A stretch of DNA of 64,000 bases from Streptosporangium sp. NBC_01495 (GCF_036250735.1 NZ_CP109430.1:2294001-2358000), one strand, 5' to 3'; positions 34,951-42,501 are shown, counted from the first letter of the stretch. Notes: generated from the sequence alone by a model not told the origin. Program-made: numbers and translations.

Positions 34951-35313
34951 ATGCCTGGAAAAGCAGTCATCAGTCTGACCACCGGCCTGGAGGACCCCGA
35001 GCGGGTCACCGTGGCGTTCCTGGTGGCGGTCGGTGCGGCCGAGGAGGGTCGGCCAACGCTGATGTTCCTGACCAAGGAGGCCGTTCGGCTGGCAATGCGC
35101 GGCGTCGCCATCGGGGTGGCCTGCGACGGCTGCCCGCCGCTGCCCGATCTGGTCGAGCGGTACCAGAACGCGGGCGGGACGTTCCTGGTCTGCCCGATCT
35201 GCTTCAACGCGAAGGGCCTCGATGAGAACCAGCTGATCAAGTCCGCGGAGATGGGCGGCACGGTGCCCATGTGGCGCTGGATCGGAGATGGAGCGACGAC
35301 GTTCAGCTACTGA
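34951..35313 (+). CDS. DsrE-family protein
   Basis: A 120-residue protein of the DsrE/DsrF sulfur-relay fold: AVISLTTGLEDPERVTVAFLVA, LMFLTKEAVRLAM, and Cys residues in ACDGCPPL and LVCPICFNAKGL, the second being where DsrE proteins carry the sulfur-accepting cysteine. It may hold or pass persulfide sulfur or regulate a partner. A GAGGAGTGAC site precedes the ATG. It is divergent from an HxlR regulator whose N-terminal Cys suggests thiol sensing. Confidence 0.85.
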   Translation: MPGKAVISLTTGLEDPERVTVAFLVAVGAAEEGRPTLMFLTKEAVRLAMRGVAIGVACDGCPPLPDLVERYQNAGGTFLVCPICFNAKGLDENQLIKSAEMGGTVPMWRWIGDGATTFSY

Positions 35314-35375
35314 CAGACAGCCTCTTTGTCGGGGGCGAAGATGAAGATGACTCTCGGGCCGGAAACAGAGTTCTC

Positions 35376-35390
35376 TCTGCTCAGAGCAGA
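35376..35390. promoter_or_regulatory. Inverted repeat upstream of the clpP pair, candidate PopR site
   Basis: TCTGCTC-A-GAGCAGA is a perfect 15-bp odd palindrome 57 bp upstream of the first clpP start. The core CAGAGCAGA recurs upstream of the popR-like gene (37091-37099) within GTTCTGC-14 bp-GCAGAAC (37074-37101), which would suit a shared regulator. Confidence 0.45.
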
Positions 35391-35446
35391 TCTGCCCCAG
35401 GCGGATCGTGTCGACGCCGATCCGGGCCGCCCCACATGATGGACGC

Positions 35447-36073
35447 ATGGGTGAAGAATCGAAACTTCCACTGTTCAACGCGCGGGCGAGAAATCAGCTT
35501 TACGAGCAGCGTGTTCTCGTTCTCGACGGCCCTCTCAATGACGACAACGGGACGTTACTCGCCACGCAATTGATGGCACTCGCCACGCAGGACGCGTCGA
35601 CCGACATCGCATTGTGGATTCACTCCCCGGGCGGCTCGGTTCCATCGATGCTTGCGATCCGTGACATCATGCGACTCATTCCCTGTGATGTGTCGACCCT
35701 CGTGCTGGGCATCGCTTACAGCGCCGGGCAGTTCTTGCTGTCATCGGGTGCCCGGGGGAAGCGCCGCGCCCTGCCGCACGCACGTGTCCTGATGCACCAA
35801 GGCTCGGCCGGGATCGGCGGCACCGCAGTCGACATCGAACTGCAGGCCGGTGACCTTCGGCATACTCGCGACACGGTGCTCGGTCTTATCGCCGAGGACA
35901 CGGGTCAGCCCGTAGACCGCATATTCGAGGATTCTCTGCATGATCGCTGGTACACGGCGCAAGAGGCACTGGAATACGGTTTCATAGACGCGATCGTCCA
36001 GAGCTTCAACGAAATCGCGCCACACGATCGCCCACGGCCCGGATTCGGCGTCACCGAAGGAGCCGGCCAGTGA
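35447..36073 (+). CDS. ClpP-family serine protease, first subunit (ClpP3-like)
   Basis: A 208-residue Clp peptidase subunit with a complete triad: Ser92 in GIAYSAGQFLL, His117 in HARVLMHQGS and Asp166 in HDRWYTAQEALEYG. The ARGKRRALPHARVLMHQ pattern and GGTAVDIELQA resemble the ClpP1 branch. It overlaps the next gene by four bases (GTGA). An operon of two extra clpP genes next to a PopR-like regulator matches clpP3-clpP4 of Streptomyces, which is induced when clpP1 is lost. ATG 35447 fixes the start; an in-frame upstream start adds only non-conserved residues. Confidence 0.88.
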   Translation: MGEESKLPLFNARARNQLYEQRVLVLDGPLNDDNGTLLATQLMALATQDASTDIALWIHSPGGSVPSMLAIRDIMRLIPCDVSTLVLGIAYSAGQFLLSSGARGKRRALPHARVLMHQGSAGIGGTAVDIELQAGDLRHTRDTVLGLIAEDTGQPVDRIFEDSLHDRWYTAQEALEYGFIDAIVQSFNEIAPHDRPRPGFGVTEGAGQ

Positions 36074-36660
36074 GCACGTACACGATCCCTAACGTCATCG
36101 TCCGGAATTCTCGTGGCGAGCGGACCATGGATGTCTACTCGCACCTGCTCACCGAGCGAATCGTCTACCTGGGAACCGCAATTGATGCGGGCGTCGCGAA
36201 CGCGCTCGTCGCACAGTTTATTTTTCTGGAGTCAGACAACCCCGATGCCGCCATACAGTTCTATATCAACTGCGAAGGCGGGGACCCGAGCGCAATGCTC
36301 GCGATATATGACACCATGCGCTATATCCGCCCGCGGGTTGAGACAACCTGCGTTGGACAGGCCATCGCGGTGGGTGCCGTCCTTCTTGCCGCGGGAGCCA
36401 AAGGAAAACGTGCCGCTCTCCCGCACGCACGAGTAATCCTGCACCAACCGGCTGCTCAGGGGCGCGGAACGATCCCCGATCTCATTTTGCAAGCCGACGA
36501 GGTCGTACGTGTCCGAGCAGACATCGAGCGCATACTGTCACGGCACACGGGCCAGACCATCGAGACCCTACGCGCCGATACCGATCACGACCGCGTGTTC
36601 ACCGCGACCGCGGCCTTGGAGTACGGGCTCCTCGATGAGATCATCGAGGAGCATTCGTAG
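36070..36660 (+). CDS. ClpP-family subunit lacking the catalytic serine (ClpP4-like)
   Basis: A 196-residue ClpP2-type subunit: VYLGTAIDAGVANALVAQ, FYINCEGGDPSAMLAIYDTM and HARVILHQPAAQGRG. The nucleophile position is Ala100 (GQAIAVGAVLLAAG where family members have GQAAS), encoded by GCG; His125 and Asp174 are retained. The subunit should therefore be inactive as a peptidase but can still assemble with the upstream ClpP in a mixed tetradecamer. GTG 36070 overlaps the preceding stop. The change is a clean substitution in an otherwise intact gene. Confidence 0.9.
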   Translation: MSTYTIPNVIVRNSRGERTMDVYSHLLTERIVYLGTAIDAGVANALVAQFIFLESDNPDAAIQFYINCEGGDPSAMLAIYDTMRYIRPRVETTCVGQAIAVGAVLLAAGAKGKRAALPHARVILHQPAAQGRGTIPDLILQADEVVRVRADIERILSRHTGQTIETLRADTDHDRVFTATAALEYGLLDEIIEEHS

Positions 36661-36687
36661 GCTCGTGGACGATCCCGGCAGGTCACG

Positions 36688-37044
36688 CTACGCGGCCAGA
36701 GTGTACGCCGCCGAGCAGGTAGCACCTCTTGACGTGCTGCTTTGAGCAGACCGCAGGCTCTCGGCAACGGCAAGGGTCAGATCGACCAGGGTGACATCCA
36801 GCGCGCCGGCGACCGCGGCGATCATTTCGCTCGATGGCTCTTTGACGCCTCGTTCCATCTCGGAGAGATACTGCGGCGAGACGCCGGCGCGACGTGCCGT
36901 CTCGCTCAACTTCTCGCCCCGCTCGTGACGAAGACCTCTGAGGCACCCGCCGAGCGCGTGCCGCCACAGCGGCTCGCGAGCCGGAGACGGCTTGGGATCG
37001 GTCCGATCGATCGCCGGACGTAGCGGCGGGACAGAGGAGGCCAT
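36688..37044 (-). CDS. popR: XRE-family regulator, PopR-like
   Basis: A 118-residue DNA-binding protein with a central helix-turn-helix (GEKLSETARRAGVSPQYLSEMERGVKEPS) and a C-terminus ending AYTLAA. Streptomyces lividans PopR activates clpP3-clpP4 and is itself degraded by ClpP through terminal alanines (Viala and Mazodier). The adjacent clpP pair, the HTH and the Leu-Ala-Ala end fit that model closely. It converges on the clpP operon with a 27-bp gap. The gene symbol is by analogy. Confidence 0.8.
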   Translation of the reverse strand: MASSVPPLRPAIDRTDPKPSPAREPLWRHALGGCLRGLRHERGEKLSETARRAGVSPQYLSEMERGVKEPSSEMIAAVAGALDVTLVDLTLAVAESLRSAQSSTSRGATCSAAYTLAA

Positions 37045-37073
37045 GCCTCACCATAAGTAGACGACGCGTTCGA

Positions 37074-37101
37074 GTTCTGCCGGCTTCGCGCAGAGCAGAA
37101 C
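37074..37101. promoter_or_regulatory. Inverted repeat upstream of popR
   Basis: GTTCTGC (37074-37080) and GCAGAAC (37095-37101) form a 7-bp inverted repeat with a 14-bp spacer, 30 bp before the popR start. It shares CAGAGCAGA with the palindrome before the clpP pair. Confidence 0.4.
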
Positions 37102-37138
37102 CGTCCCTGCCTCCTCCGTCCCGGCCCTCGGGGGGCAA

Positions 37139-37270
37139 AGCGGAGTGATCAGCGAAGTGGCCGCCCCGGCCGCCTACGTGAGGGCGCTCGGAGGTCAGCT
37201 CAAGATCGTGGCCGATTTCGGCGACTCGGCCATGGTGCTTGACACACCTCACGGTCGCCGTACGGGGTGA
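37139..37270 (+). pseudogene. Truncated second copy of the HigA-type antitoxin 3' end
   Basis: The 44 codons from 37139 to TGA 37268-37270 (SGVISEVAAPAAYVRALGG ... QLKIVADFGDSAMVLDTPHG) closely match the C-terminus of the antitoxin at 25272-25610. Similarity continues to about 37383, matching 25611-25700. The helix-turn-helix and toxin are missing. No start or ribosome site precedes it. The remainder of 37271-37578 holds no supported gene. Confidence 0.85.
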
Positions 37271-37578
37271 TCGTGCCCATGATGGATGCCGTTATTCCGG
37301 TGTTCTTCTCTCTTGACCTGGCTTGACCGAGCTTGCGTGAGCTCTTGCGTCGCTGCCGCGCAGTCTGGCCGGATGTGTCGTATCCGAGTGATTAACTGAC
37401 CGGAAAATGATCCACCTCAGGCAGGCAGGCAGGCAGCGGACCCCAGCTGGAGCACTTCGTTGGGGTTGTGGCGTGATTGGCCGATCAGGCCGCGGGTTCG
37501 AGTATGGCGACAAAGACTATGACTCCCTCCGCGTGCGCCGCTTCCCGCGCGAGCGCGGCATTGAGCTCCCCCCGCAGG

Positions 37579-38307
37579 TCACCGAGGCCGGTTGCCCTTC
37601 TTTTTACGGCCGGCTGGCACGGCCCGGCGACCGGAGCCGTTCTGTGCGGGTTTTTGTGCTTGCCGCTGTGCCGGTTTCTGCACGGGGGAGGCGGGGGCAC
37701 GGCCCCGCGAGCTGTTCACCGTCCGGCCGCGGACGATGCCGATGAAATCTTCCACCAGGTCAGTGGTCGCGTCCGTGAGCCAGGTCAGCGCAACCTGAGA
37801 CTGCGGCGCGTCCGGGACCGGCCGGTAAGTGAGATCCCCGCGGTGGTGGAGGCGTGCCAGCGACAGCGGAACCAGGAGGACCCCGGTGCCGGCCGCTACA
37901 AGCTCGACCGCGTCCGCCGTGGTGGCCGGGCGGGTGAACGCGGGCAGCCCAGGCCGGACCGTCCACTCGATGGTGTCGTCCAGAGGATGGAACACCTCGT
38001 CGTCGGCAAGGTCGGCGATGGACACCTCGTCGGCGGCGGCCACCGCGTGGTTCTTGGGAATCATGACCACCGTGGTCTCCACGTAGAGGGGAATCACGCT
38101 GAGCCCGTCCCGGTCGACCGGCAGCCTGACGAATCCGGCGTCGGCGCCGCCGTTCCGCAGGAGTCCCACCGCCTCGGCGGCGGGAACCGCGACCAGGGCA
38201 ACCGGCACGTCGGGCATTCTCTCGGTCCAGACGTTGACCCACTTCGCGGGTGTCACCCCGGGCACGTAAGCCAGTCGAAACATCCTGCCGGTCTCTCCAT
38301 CAGTCAC
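37579..38307 (-). CDS. Orphan LysR-type substrate-binding domain protein
   Basis: A 242-residue protein made of the LysR effector-binding domain alone: FRLAYVPGVTPAKWVNVWTERMPDV, VPAAEAVGLLRNGGADAGFVRLP, VAAGTGVLLVPLSLARL. The helix-turn-helix is absent. A basic low-complexity tail follows (PVQKPAQRQAQKPAQ ... GRKKKGNRPR). It is divergent, 55 bp away, from a DUF5997 gene, a pairing I recall as common in actinomycetes, so the two may act together with DUF5997 supplying DNA binding. GTG 38307 is the proposed start; ATG at 38283 is an alternative. Confidence 0.82.
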   Translation of the reverse strand: MTDGETGRMFRLAYVPGVTPAKWVNVWTERMPDVPVALVAVPAAEAVGLLRNGGADAGFVRLPVDRDGLSVIPLYVETTVVMIPKNHAVAAADEVSIADLADDEVFHPLDDTIEWTVRPGLPAFTRPATTADAVELVAAGTGVLLVPLSLARLHHRGDLTYRPVPDAPQSQVALTWLTDATTDLVEDFIGIVRGRTVNSSRGRAPASPVQKPAQRQAQKPAQNGSGRRAVPAGRKKKGNRPR

Positions 38308-38330
38308 TTCCTCAGGGTACCGATGTCAAG

Positions 38331-38342
38331 GGAACCTGTTCC
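38331..38342. promoter_or_regulatory. Palindrome in the LysR-domain / DUF5997 divergent promoter
   Basis: GGAAC-CT-GTTCC is a perfect 5-bp inverted repeat midway in the 55-bp gap between the two divergent genes. It could be an operator shared by both. Confidence 0.4.
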
Positions 38343-38362
38343 GGCTGACTACTCTTGACGCC

Positions 38363-38734
38363 ATGACCTCGTCCAAACCGAAGACCATCCAGACAATGAA
38401 GCCGGCGACCGCGGCCAAGAAGCTGGGTGTCCCCCTCTTGGCCACTCCCGCCGAGTTTCAGGCGAGTGTCGTCTCCAGGGACGAGCTGAACGAGTTGCAG
38501 TCGACGCCCCCCGCCTGGCTCGCTGACCTGCGCCGCAACGGCCCGCACACCAAGCAGGTCATCGCCGCGAAGCTCAAGGTCTCCATTGCCGGCCTGCTCA
38601 GAGGTGGGATCACCGGACCGCTCACCACCGCTGAGATCGATGCGCTGAAAGCGGAGAACCCGGCGTGGCTGGAGCGCGAGCAGGCCAGCCACGCCGAGGC
38701 CCGCAAAGAAGCACTCCGCCTCAAGCAGGGCTAG
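38363..38734 (+). CDS. DUF5997 family protein
   Basis: A 123-residue basic, helical protein starting MTSSKPKTIQTMKPATAAKK, the signature opening of DUF5997. Further blocks are LPATPAEFQ-like LLATPAEFQASVVSRDELN, PPAWLADLRRNGPHTKQVIA and ITGPLTTAEIDALK. The central AKLKVSIAGLLRGGIT could be a DNA-binding helix pair. Divergent from an orphan LysR effector domain. Function not known. Confidence 0.85.
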   Translation: MTSSKPKTIQTMKPATAAKKLGVPLLATPAEFQASVVSRDELNELQSTPPAWLADLRRNGPHTKQVIAAKLKVSIAGLLRGGITGPLTTAEIDALKAENPAWLEREQASHAEARKEALRLKQG

Positions 38735-39037
38735 ACAGCTGAGATCCTGCACGTCTCCGACCCCGGACGCGTCTTCAGGCTGCCGCCACCGCCTCGCTGA
38801 GTGATCAGCCGCGATTCCTCGGTCGGGCAATCCGGGTGACCGGAGGGCGGGAGATCATCTCTCAGGGCTGATCTCGGAGGTGGTCGCGGGGGCCGGCGGA
38901 TCAGTCGTGCCGGGGACGCCGCGTGAGCATCGCGACCTCGAAACCGTAGCCGACCATCAGGGCAGTCCCTCCCTATGAACTCCGCCTGTCCGACGGAACG
39001 TTCGCGGCCCGCTCCGCCGGTTCGCCTGACCTCGGTT
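38735..39037. other. Intergenic region with no visible feature
   Basis: About 300 bp between convergent genes (DUF5997 and the F420-type oxidoreductase). I see no supported gene, hairpin with U tract, or repeat. Confidence 0.5.
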
Positions 39038-39454
39038 CTACGGGATGGATCGGGCACCGCGGGATCGGTGCGGCGGGTCGATGCCCCAGCTGATGACGCG
39101 TCGCGGATAGATGCGGATGATCGCGCCTGACGCGCGGGCGGCGCTGTCGGAGGGGGTGTCGACGGCCTCCGCGGTGCCGCGGATCTCCAGGCATCGGATG
39201 CTGTCCATACCGTCCGGCATGTCGTCAACGACGACGGCGGCCCGTGGCCTCTCCCGCACATTGTGGTACTTGCGGCTGGAGGCCATGTTGTGACCGCCGA
39301 TGTCGATCGTGTTGGTCACCGGATTGTAGTAGCAGGACACCGGGTTGACCTGCGGGCCGCCATCCGGCGTGATCGTGGCCAGCCGGCCGAGTCGCTGTGC
39401 GGAAAGGTAGGCGATCTCACCTTCGGTGAAGACGGTGGTGTCGATTCGGCTCAC
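39038..39454 (-). CDS. PPOX-class F420-dependent oxidoreductase
   Basis: A 138-residue split-barrel flavin/deazaflavin enzyme: FTEGEIAYLSAQRLGRLATITPDGGPQVNPVSCYYNP at the start, GGHNMASSRKYHNVRERPRAAVVVDDM in the middle and IRCLEIRGTAEAV. This is the usual order in actinomycete F420H2-dependent reductases. GTG 39454 overlaps the stop of the upstream oxidoreductase gene (GTGA), so the two are coupled and probably act in one detoxification step controlled by the TetR gene. Confidence 0.88.
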   Translation of the reverse strand: MSRIDTTVFTEGEIAYLSAQRLGRLATITPDGGPQVNPVSCYYNPVTNTIDIGGHNMASSRKYHNVRERPRAAVVVDDMPDGMDSIRCLEIRGTAEAVDTPSDSAARASGAIIRIYPRRVISWGIDPPHRSRGARSIP

Positions 39455-40365
39455 GTCGTCACCAGCACGATTTTCCCGCGGGCGTGACCGGTCTCGATCT
39501 CGCGATGCGCAAGGGGCGCCTCCTCCAGGCTGAATCGCTTCCATATCGGCACGGTCAGGTTGCCTTTCTCGTAGAGAGCGACAAGGCCGGCGAGCCGGGC
39601 GGCTGAGCGGTCGGTTCCGACCCTGCGTACCCCGAGCCGTTGCCCGGCCTGCCAGTCGACCAGGGTGACGGCGCGCTCGGCCGTGCCGAGCAGCCGCACG
39701 GAGACGTCGTTGGCCTCGCCGCCGACGCAGTCCAACGCCGCGGTGATGCCGCCGGGCGCCAGCTGCCGGACCCGGTCGGCGAGTCCCGGCCCGTATGTCA
39801 CCGGCAGGGCGCCGAGGCTTTCCAGGTAGGCGTGATTGTGCCGGCTCGCGGTGCCGATCACGGTGGCCCCGCGTGCGACCGCGAGCTGTGTCGCGAATGA
39901 GCCGACGCCGCCGGCCGCCGCGTGTATCAGCAGGACGTCGCCGACGGTGACGTTCAGCGCGTCGAGCGCGGTGTCGGCCGTCTGCCCGCTGGCCGACAGC
40001 ACTCCGGCCTCCGGCCACGGCATGGCGGACGGCTTGCGCACGGCGCCGGCCACCGGTACCACGACGGTGTCGGCGTAGCCGATCGCGTCGACGAAGGCGA
40101 TGATCGCCTCGCCTGCCGTGAACTCGGTGACCCCGGCCCCGACCATGTCGACGACACCCGCGACCTCGTTTCCAAGGCGCGCGGGGAACACGGCGGGGTT
40201 GTACCGGGCGAAGGCGCCCCGCCGGTAGCCGGCGTCGAACGGCTGTACGCCGGCCGCCTTCACCCGGACTCGGATCTCTCTTTCCGCGGGCTGCGGATCG
40301 TCCGTTTCGACCACCTGCAGCACCTCCGGCTCGCCGTACTCGGCAAACACCACGATCCTCGCCAT
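39451..40365 (-). CDS. NADP-dependent quinone-oxidoreductase-type alcohol dehydrogenase
   Basis: A 304-residue medium-chain dehydrogenase without structural zinc ligands: LGNEVAGVVDMVGAGV, cofactor-binding HAAAGGVGSFATQLA and the C-terminal ARGKIVLV. This is the zeta-crystallin/quinone oxidoreductase branch. The ATG has AAGGGG seven bases upstream. It is divergent from a TetR gene whose operator overlaps the promoter. Confidence 0.9.
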   Translation of the reverse strand: MARIVVFAEYGEPEVLQVVETDDPQPAEREIRVRVKAAGVQPFDAGYRRGAFARYNPAVFPARLGNEVAGVVDMVGAGVTEFTAGEAIIAFVDAIGYADTVVVPVAGAVRKPSAMPWPEAGVLSASGQTADTALDALNVTVGDVLLIHAAAGGVGSFATQLAVARGATVIGTASRHNHAYLESLGALPVTYGPGLADRVRQLAPGGITAALDCVGGEANDVSVRLLGTAERAVTLVDWQAGQRLGVRRVGTDRSAARLAGLVALYEKGNLTVPIWKRFSLEEAPLAHREIETGHARGKIVLVTT

Positions 40366-40402
40366 GTCGTACCCCTTCGTGTGGTCCAGGCAGTGAGGGA
40401 AG

Positions 40403-40440
40403 TATCAATCACTTGATTGATAGTTGTCAATCAAATGATT
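40403..40440. promoter_or_regulatory. TetR operator in the oxidoreductase/tetR divergent region
   Basis: TATCAATCA-CT-TGATTGATA (40403-40422) is a 20-bp inverted repeat with 9-bp perfect arms. A second partial copy, TCAATCA-AA-TGATT, follows at 40427-40440. The tract is AT-rich within GC-rich DNA and lies between the divergent genes, the classic TetR arrangement. Confidence 0.75.
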
Positions 40441-40458
40441 AACTGCTGTACTGGGGCG

Positions 40459-41130
40459 GTGACCGCGCAAGAAGGAGCCAACGAACAGCCACGCGCGCCC
40501 CGCCGGCACCGCACTCCGGGAGAGCGCGACCGGATGGCCGAGCGAACACGGCAGAAGATCCTCGACGCGGCCGTGGTCGAGTTCGGCGCCAAGGGCTACT
40601 CCGGCGCCCGGACCGCGGGCATCGCGGCCCGAGCCGGTGTCAATCAGCAACTGATCGCCTACTACTTCGGCGGGAAGCAGGGCCTGCTCGATGAGCTCAG
40701 ACGGCGCTGGTCCACCCGGCAGGAGACGCTGGTGCCTCCGGAGGCCACCTTCGCCGAGTCGCTGGAGGCATACCTCGACGTGACCCTCGATCACCTGGAC
40801 TGGGCGCGGCTGGTCGTGTGGCAGGCCCTTGGCGACGATCCCGGCCAAGGGGCCGAGGAGGCCGGTCGCGAGCAGGGGCGGCGAATCGAGGACGGTGTGC
40901 GCCGCATCCGTGATCGCCAGCGCGCGGGCGAGCTCACCGACTCGGTCAGCGCCGAGTTCATCGTGCTGCTCGCGCACATGGCCGCCTTCGCCCCGGTCGC
41001 CATGCCGCAGATGGTGCGGGGTGTTCTGGGCGTCGCCCCCGGCTCCGCGGACTATCGCCGACTGTGCCGAGATCAGCTCACCGCCCTGCTCAGCCCGCGC
41101 GAAGCCGTTCACGACACCCCGCCGGGATGA
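40459..41130 (+). CDS. TetR-family transcriptional regulator
   Basis: A 223-residue repressor with an N-terminal helix-turn-helix (RQKILDAAVVEFGAKGYSGART ... VNQQLIAYYFGGKQGLLDEL, given in parts) and an all-helical ligand domain. GTG 40459 is chosen because upstream in-frame starts lie inside the operator; ATG 40534 would also give a plausible protein with GGAGAG upstream. It probably represses the divergent oxidoreductase pair and itself. Confidence 0.87.
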   Translation: MTAQEGANEQPRAPRRHRTPGERDRMAERTRQKILDAAVVEFGAKGYSGARTAGIAARAGVNQQLIAYYFGGKQGLLDELRRRWSTRQETLVPPEATFAESLEAYLDVTLDHLDWARLVVWQALGDDPGQGAEEAGREQGRRIEDGVRRIRDRQRAGELTDSVSAEFIVLLAHMAAFAPVAMPQMVRGVLGVAPGSADYRRLCRDQLTALLSPREAVHDTPPG

Positions 41131-41276
41131 TCGACGCGTTTGACGACGGCTCGTTCACCTGGCTGAACGCCCGGAGGTTTCGACTCCTGTTCGATCCGCC
41201 CGATGTCCGTCCGTGGACGGGCAGGGGTGATGTCGACGAAACCCTGCCGGAGGGTGGCGCGGATGCGGTGCGTTGA
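41127..41276 (+). CDS. Small coupled frame after tetR, 49 residues
   Basis: ATG 41127 overlaps the tetR stop (ATGA). The frame reads MIDAFDDGSFTWLNARRFRLL then FDPPDVRPWTG and ends at TGA 41274-41276. The DGSFTWLN start recalls the first residues of DUF1349 proteins, so it may be a truncated gene. Coupling and composition support translation; there is nothing to give a function. Confidence 0.35.
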   Translation: MIDAFDDGSFTWLNARRFRLLFDPPDVRPWTGRGDVDETLPEGGADAVR

Positions 41277-41328
41277 TGAGACGCCGATGTCATCGGCGAT
41301 CGGCGGTCGCCGTCCGTATCATCTCGGC

Positions 41329-42297
41329 ATGGTGCCGAACCCGGAGCCGAGGCTCAGCCGGCGGGCAGTGCTTCTGGCCGCCGGAGGGCTGCTCGCCGGT
41401 TGCTCCCGGCAGCCCGAGGCCGACAAGGTCCACCTGCGACTGGCCACCGGGCCGGCGGGGGCGGTGTACCGGCGCATCGGCGGCGCGCTGGCCGAACACG
41501 TCTCCGAGCAGGTTCCGGGTGCCACCCTGGTCACCGTGCCGAGCGGGGCGTCCACCGACAACATCCGGATGCTGCGGGCCGGCGAGGTGCACCTCGGGCT
41601 GACGAGCCTGGACGCGCTGATCACGGCCGACGGCAGCGCGCCCGAAGGGCTCTCGGCGATATGCCGGCTCTACGACAGCCACCTGCATCTCGTGGTCATG
41701 GCCGGTTCGGCGATCGACGGGTTCCGGGATCTCAAGGGCAGGCGCGTATCCCTCGGTGCCCGCGACTCGGGCACGGAGTTCACGTCGCTGCGGGTGCTGG
41801 AGCTCGGCCTGGTGAACGCCGACGGCCGGTATCTCAGCCAGGCCGAATCGGCGGCGGCACTGCGCGACGGCGAGATCGACGCGATGTTCTCCCTGACCGG
41901 CGTCCCGACACCCGCCATCACGGAGCTGGCGCAACGGCACCCGATCCGGCTGATCCCGTTGGAAGCGCAGGCGGACGCGCTCTTCACGGCGTTCCCAGGT
42001 CCCTACGCTCCGGCCATGATCCCCGCGACCGCCTACGCGGGCGTCCCGGCCACCCGCACCGTCGCTGTGCCGAACGTGCTCCTCGTGCGCAACGACCTGC
42101 CCGACGACCTGGTCTACGCCATCACCGACACGATCTTCACGCACACCGGCGCGATCATCTCCGCCAGCCGCGACGCCGAAGCCGTTCCCGAAGCCGTTCC
42201 CGAAGCGTGGCAGATCAACGTGCGCACCGGGATCTCCACCGCGTCGATCCCGCTCCATCCGGGCGCGGCGGCCTGGTTCCGCGACCGTAAGCGCTGA
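41329..42297 (+). CDS. TAXI-family TRAP transporter solute-binding lipoprotein
   Basis: A 322-residue binding protein. Tat-type leader SRRAVLLAAGGLLAGC with lipobox Cys at about residue 24. The TAXI fold follows: LRLATGPAGAVYRRIGGALAEHV, GASTDNIRMLRAGEVHLGLTSLDAL, GLSAICRLYDSHLHLVV. No TRAP membrane subunits lie beside it, so it is an orphan; it may feed a sensor. It is followed by, and converges on, a TctE-like kinase, some of which use extracytoplasmic binding proteins. TATCAT (41317-41322) ends six bases before ATG 41329, suggesting a leaderless mRNA. Confidence 0.88.
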   Translation: MVPNPEPRLSRRAVLLAAGGLLAGCSRQPEADKVHLRLATGPAGAVYRRIGGALAEHVSEQVPGATLVTVPSGASTDNIRMLRAGEVHLGLTSLDALITADGSAPEGLSAICRLYDSHLHLVVMAGSAIDGFRDLKGRRVSLGARDSGTEFTSLRVLELGLVNADGRYLSQAESAAALRDGEIDAMFSLTGVPTPAITELAQRHPIRLIPLEAQADALFTAFPGPYAPAMIPATAYAGVPATRTVAVPNVLLVRNDLPDDLVYAITDTIFTHTGAIISASRDAEAVPEAVPEAWQINVRTGISTASIPLHPGAAAWFRDRKR

Positions 42298-42393
42298 CTC
42301 GGGACAGCGACAGTCCCGCTGACTCGGGACAGCCGCAGACCTGCTGACTCGGGACAGCCGCAGGTCTGCTGACTCGGGACAGCCGCAGACCTG
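42294..42393. repeat. Four tandem 25-bp repeats at the end of the TAXI gene
   Basis: Units CTGACTCGGGACAGC... begin at 42294, 42319, 42344 and 42369. The first overlaps the stop codon TGA 42295-42297. Units 2 and 4 are identical. Confidence 0.9.
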
Positions 42394-42397
42394 CGAA

Positions 42398-42501
42398 GGA
42401 GCCGGGTTTCCCAGGCCTGCGGCCGAACCCGGCTTTTCAGGCCTGCGGCGGAGCCGGGCTTCCCGGACCTGTGGCGGAACCCGGCTTCTCAGACCCGCGG
42501 C
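42398..42501. repeat. Four alternating 26-bp repeats downstream of the kinase gene
   Basis: Units start at 42398, 42424, 42450 and 42476; the first and third contain GAGCCGGG, the second and fourth GAACCCGG, so the array is a duplicated 52-bp pair. It overlaps the last few codons of the kinase gene, and with the preceding array fills the convergent gap. Confidence 0.85.

Noticed and set aside
37407..37745. Plus-strand frames with a GGTTCGAGTA sequence suggesting a second tRNA
   Set aside because: No acceptor or anticodon stems can be formed around it.
24473..38734. Integrase gene for the putative island
   Set aside because: No tyrosine or serine integrase could be recognised; only a short recombinase-like tail remains.
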